DNA of 33,905 nt from Sulfurimonas sp. (lineage in GTDB: Bacteria; Campylobacterota; Campylobacteria; Campylobacterales; Sulfurimonadaceae): the NCBI GenBank assembly GCA_026988245.1, contig JALSLR010000098.1, forward strand, positions 1 to 33,905, in the 5' to 3' direction. This document shows positions 33,032 to 33,905 of the stretch, in pieces (the stretch's first letter is position 1; each line of letters opens with the position of its first letter). A model generated the notes under the pieces. That model saw only the letters and a list, made by a program, of their open reading frames with translations. It had not been told where the DNA came from and ran no database searches. The translations under genes and the position numbers were made by a program.

Positions 33032-33905
33032 TTACTTAGTTGTCATTGTAAGGACTGCTGTAAAGTCTAAGTCTGGATTTTTTAAGAAACGCTCGCACCT
33101 TTCTACATAAAAAGCATACAGCTTACAAGGATTCATCTTGTGTAGCTCTTCGTATATTTTAAGCGCATCAACAACATCACCTGCACGAAAATACTCTGTA
33201 GCATCTTCATAAAATCTAAGTTCACTTTCACTCACCTCTTTGTTGGCACATATTACCTCAAAAATCTCTACAGCTTCATGTTTCCCTTTTACCTCAACTA
33301 AATCTATAGGGCGGATGGTGTACTCACCTTTGAGTAAATCATAAGTAGCTCGAGATATAAGCACTTGTGCAGCGTATTGTTTTGTGAGCCCCTCTAGCCG
33401 TGATGCTAAGTTCACATTATCGCCTATGATGGTATAATCAGAGCGTCCCTCACTTCCCATATCTCCAGCAGTTACTACACCAGTATGTATACCTATCCCT
33501 ATATCTATGGTTACATCATAGAGTGGCGTAATTATCTTATTTACTTCAACCAACATATTTATCTGCTCTATCGCACTTGTAACCGCAGAATCTGCATGAT
33601 TCTCTATTGGTACTGGAGCATTCCAGTACGCCATAACTGCATCGCCGATGAACTTATCTATAGTTCCTTTATGATTTACGATATTATCAACCATCGGTGT
33701 CATGTAAGCATTGAGCATATGGATGAGTTTGTCTGGTGAGCCAATCTTTTCCGAGATAGTAGTAAACCCACGGATATCGCTAAAAAATATACTTGCCTCA
33801 ACTTCACGAGAGGCAACAAGGTCATCACTCGAATGCTCTAACAAAAATTCCATAACAGCAGGAGATACTTTTTTACCAAGCATACGTTTTGCGGCTTCTT
33901 TTTGT
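33032..33905 (-). CDS. Class III adenylate cyclase, C-terminal part (5'-partial)
   Basis: The frame stays open to the right edge (residues QKEAAKR precede the first visible Met at 33883), so the N-terminus, probably a sensor region, lies outside. The catalytic domain has metal-binding D36 (SIFFSDIRGFT) and D81 (KFIGDAVMAYW), counted from that Met, substrate lysine K77, and SDYTIIGDNVNLASRLE with the Thr and the Asn/Arg transition-state residues. The Lys/Thr pair indicates ATP rather than GTP as substrate. The ~60-residue tail after the domain is helical. KRMLGKKVSPAVMEFLLE before the core is typical of CHASE2-linked cyclases. No CRP-type regulator is in the window. Confidence 0.9.
   Translation of the reverse strand, partial: QKEAAKRMLGKKVSPAVMEFLLEHSSDDLVASREVEASIFFSDIRGFTTISEKIGSPDKLIHMLNAYMTPMVDNIVNHKGTIDKFIGDAVMAYWNAPVPIENHADSAVTSAIEQINMLVEVNKIITPLYDVTIDIGIGIHTGVVTAGDMGSEGRSDYTIIGDNVNLASRLEGLTKQYAAQVLISRATYDLLKGEYTIRPIDLVEVKGKHEAVEIFEVICANKEVSESELRFYEDATEYFRAGDVVDALKIYEELHKMNPCKLYAFYVERCERFLKNPDLDFTAVLTMTTK

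Larger units (their letters stand above)
2224..33409. repeat. Dispersed GATGCTAA motif family (consensus TGATGCTAAG)
   Basis: The 8-mer GATGCTAA occurs at 34 sites on the two strands. Starts on + in either orientation are 2224, 3416, 3749, 4352, 5857, 9316, 10099, 12965, 13112, 16458, 17545, 17731, 17791, 18094, 18731, 18797, 19008, 19084, 20542, 20871, 20997, 21932, 22460, 22595, 22715, 23350, 27561, 29214, 29223, 29491, 29756, 30048, 30958 and 33402. T precedes it in 29 and G follows it in 23; 21 are full TGATGCTAAG. All lie within coding sequences. My count was by eye and could miss a copy. Confidence 0.8.

Overview
The window is AT-rich, densely coded DNA that looks like a Campylobacterota (Epsilonproteobacteria) chromosome, probably a Sulfurimonas-type free-living relative. 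This rests on protein style, not a database search: a soluble histidine kinase with an HQWKQP H-box, a glutamine synthetase with Phe at the adenylylation position, an OlsF-like aminolipid acyltransferase, and many two-component and c-di-GMP proteins. I saw no rRNA, tRNA, CRISPR array, insertion sequence or prophage gene. No gene-free stretch exceeds about 220 bases.

Layout. 1-6443 (+): the 3' end of a TonB-dependent receptor, three tandem OmpR-type response regulators, one membrane histidine kinase and an EAL-CBS-GGDEF protein. 6540-7970 (+): glnA, closed by a perfect hairpin. 8019-11642: a FIST-PAS-PAS-HD-GYP sensor divergent from a soluble histidine kinase. 11720-13378 (+): leuA. 13380-13521: a structured repeat between convergent genes. 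13532-24330 (-): a long block read right to left as alaS, (repeat), a membrane protein, a SEC-C protein, hipB, hipA, a uracil-DNA-glycosylase-like gene, maf, bioF, a D12 DNA methyltransferase, an ABC ATPase and PBP1A. From hipB onward every junction overlaps except one 22-nt gap. 24491-27498 (+): a DUF2202 lipoprotein and an OlsF-like acyltransferase. 27464-29338 (-): DUF523 and an aldehyde dehydrogenase. 29401-29793 (+): a periplasmic thioredoxin-like protein. 29790-30705 (-): a RelB/RelE toxin-antitoxin pair coupled to yraN. 30744-32813 (-): a formate dehydrogenase-type catalytic subunit. 32861-32982: another structured repeat. 33032 to the right edge (-): a partial class III adenylate cyclase.

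Two themes are not explained by gene annotation. First, the 8-mer GATGCTAA (consensus TGATGCTAAG) occurs 34 times on the two strands, against about one expected by base composition. All copies are inside coding regions and are read in four different codon contexts, which suggests a DNA-level signal such as an uptake sequence or another genome-wide oligomer. Second, three intergenic loci carry one repeat family. Each has an 8-bp stem hairpin with a TCAAG/CTTGA loop plus 19-20 bp tandem units, and sits at gene 3' ends. At one locus the repeat terminus supplies the alaS stop codon.

Regulatory structures visible in the DNA include paired operators bracketing the hipB promoter, a 23-bp palindrome over the relB promoter, a hairpin that would bury the ribosome binding site and start codon of the OlsF-like gene, and interlocking inverted repeats upstream of leuA.
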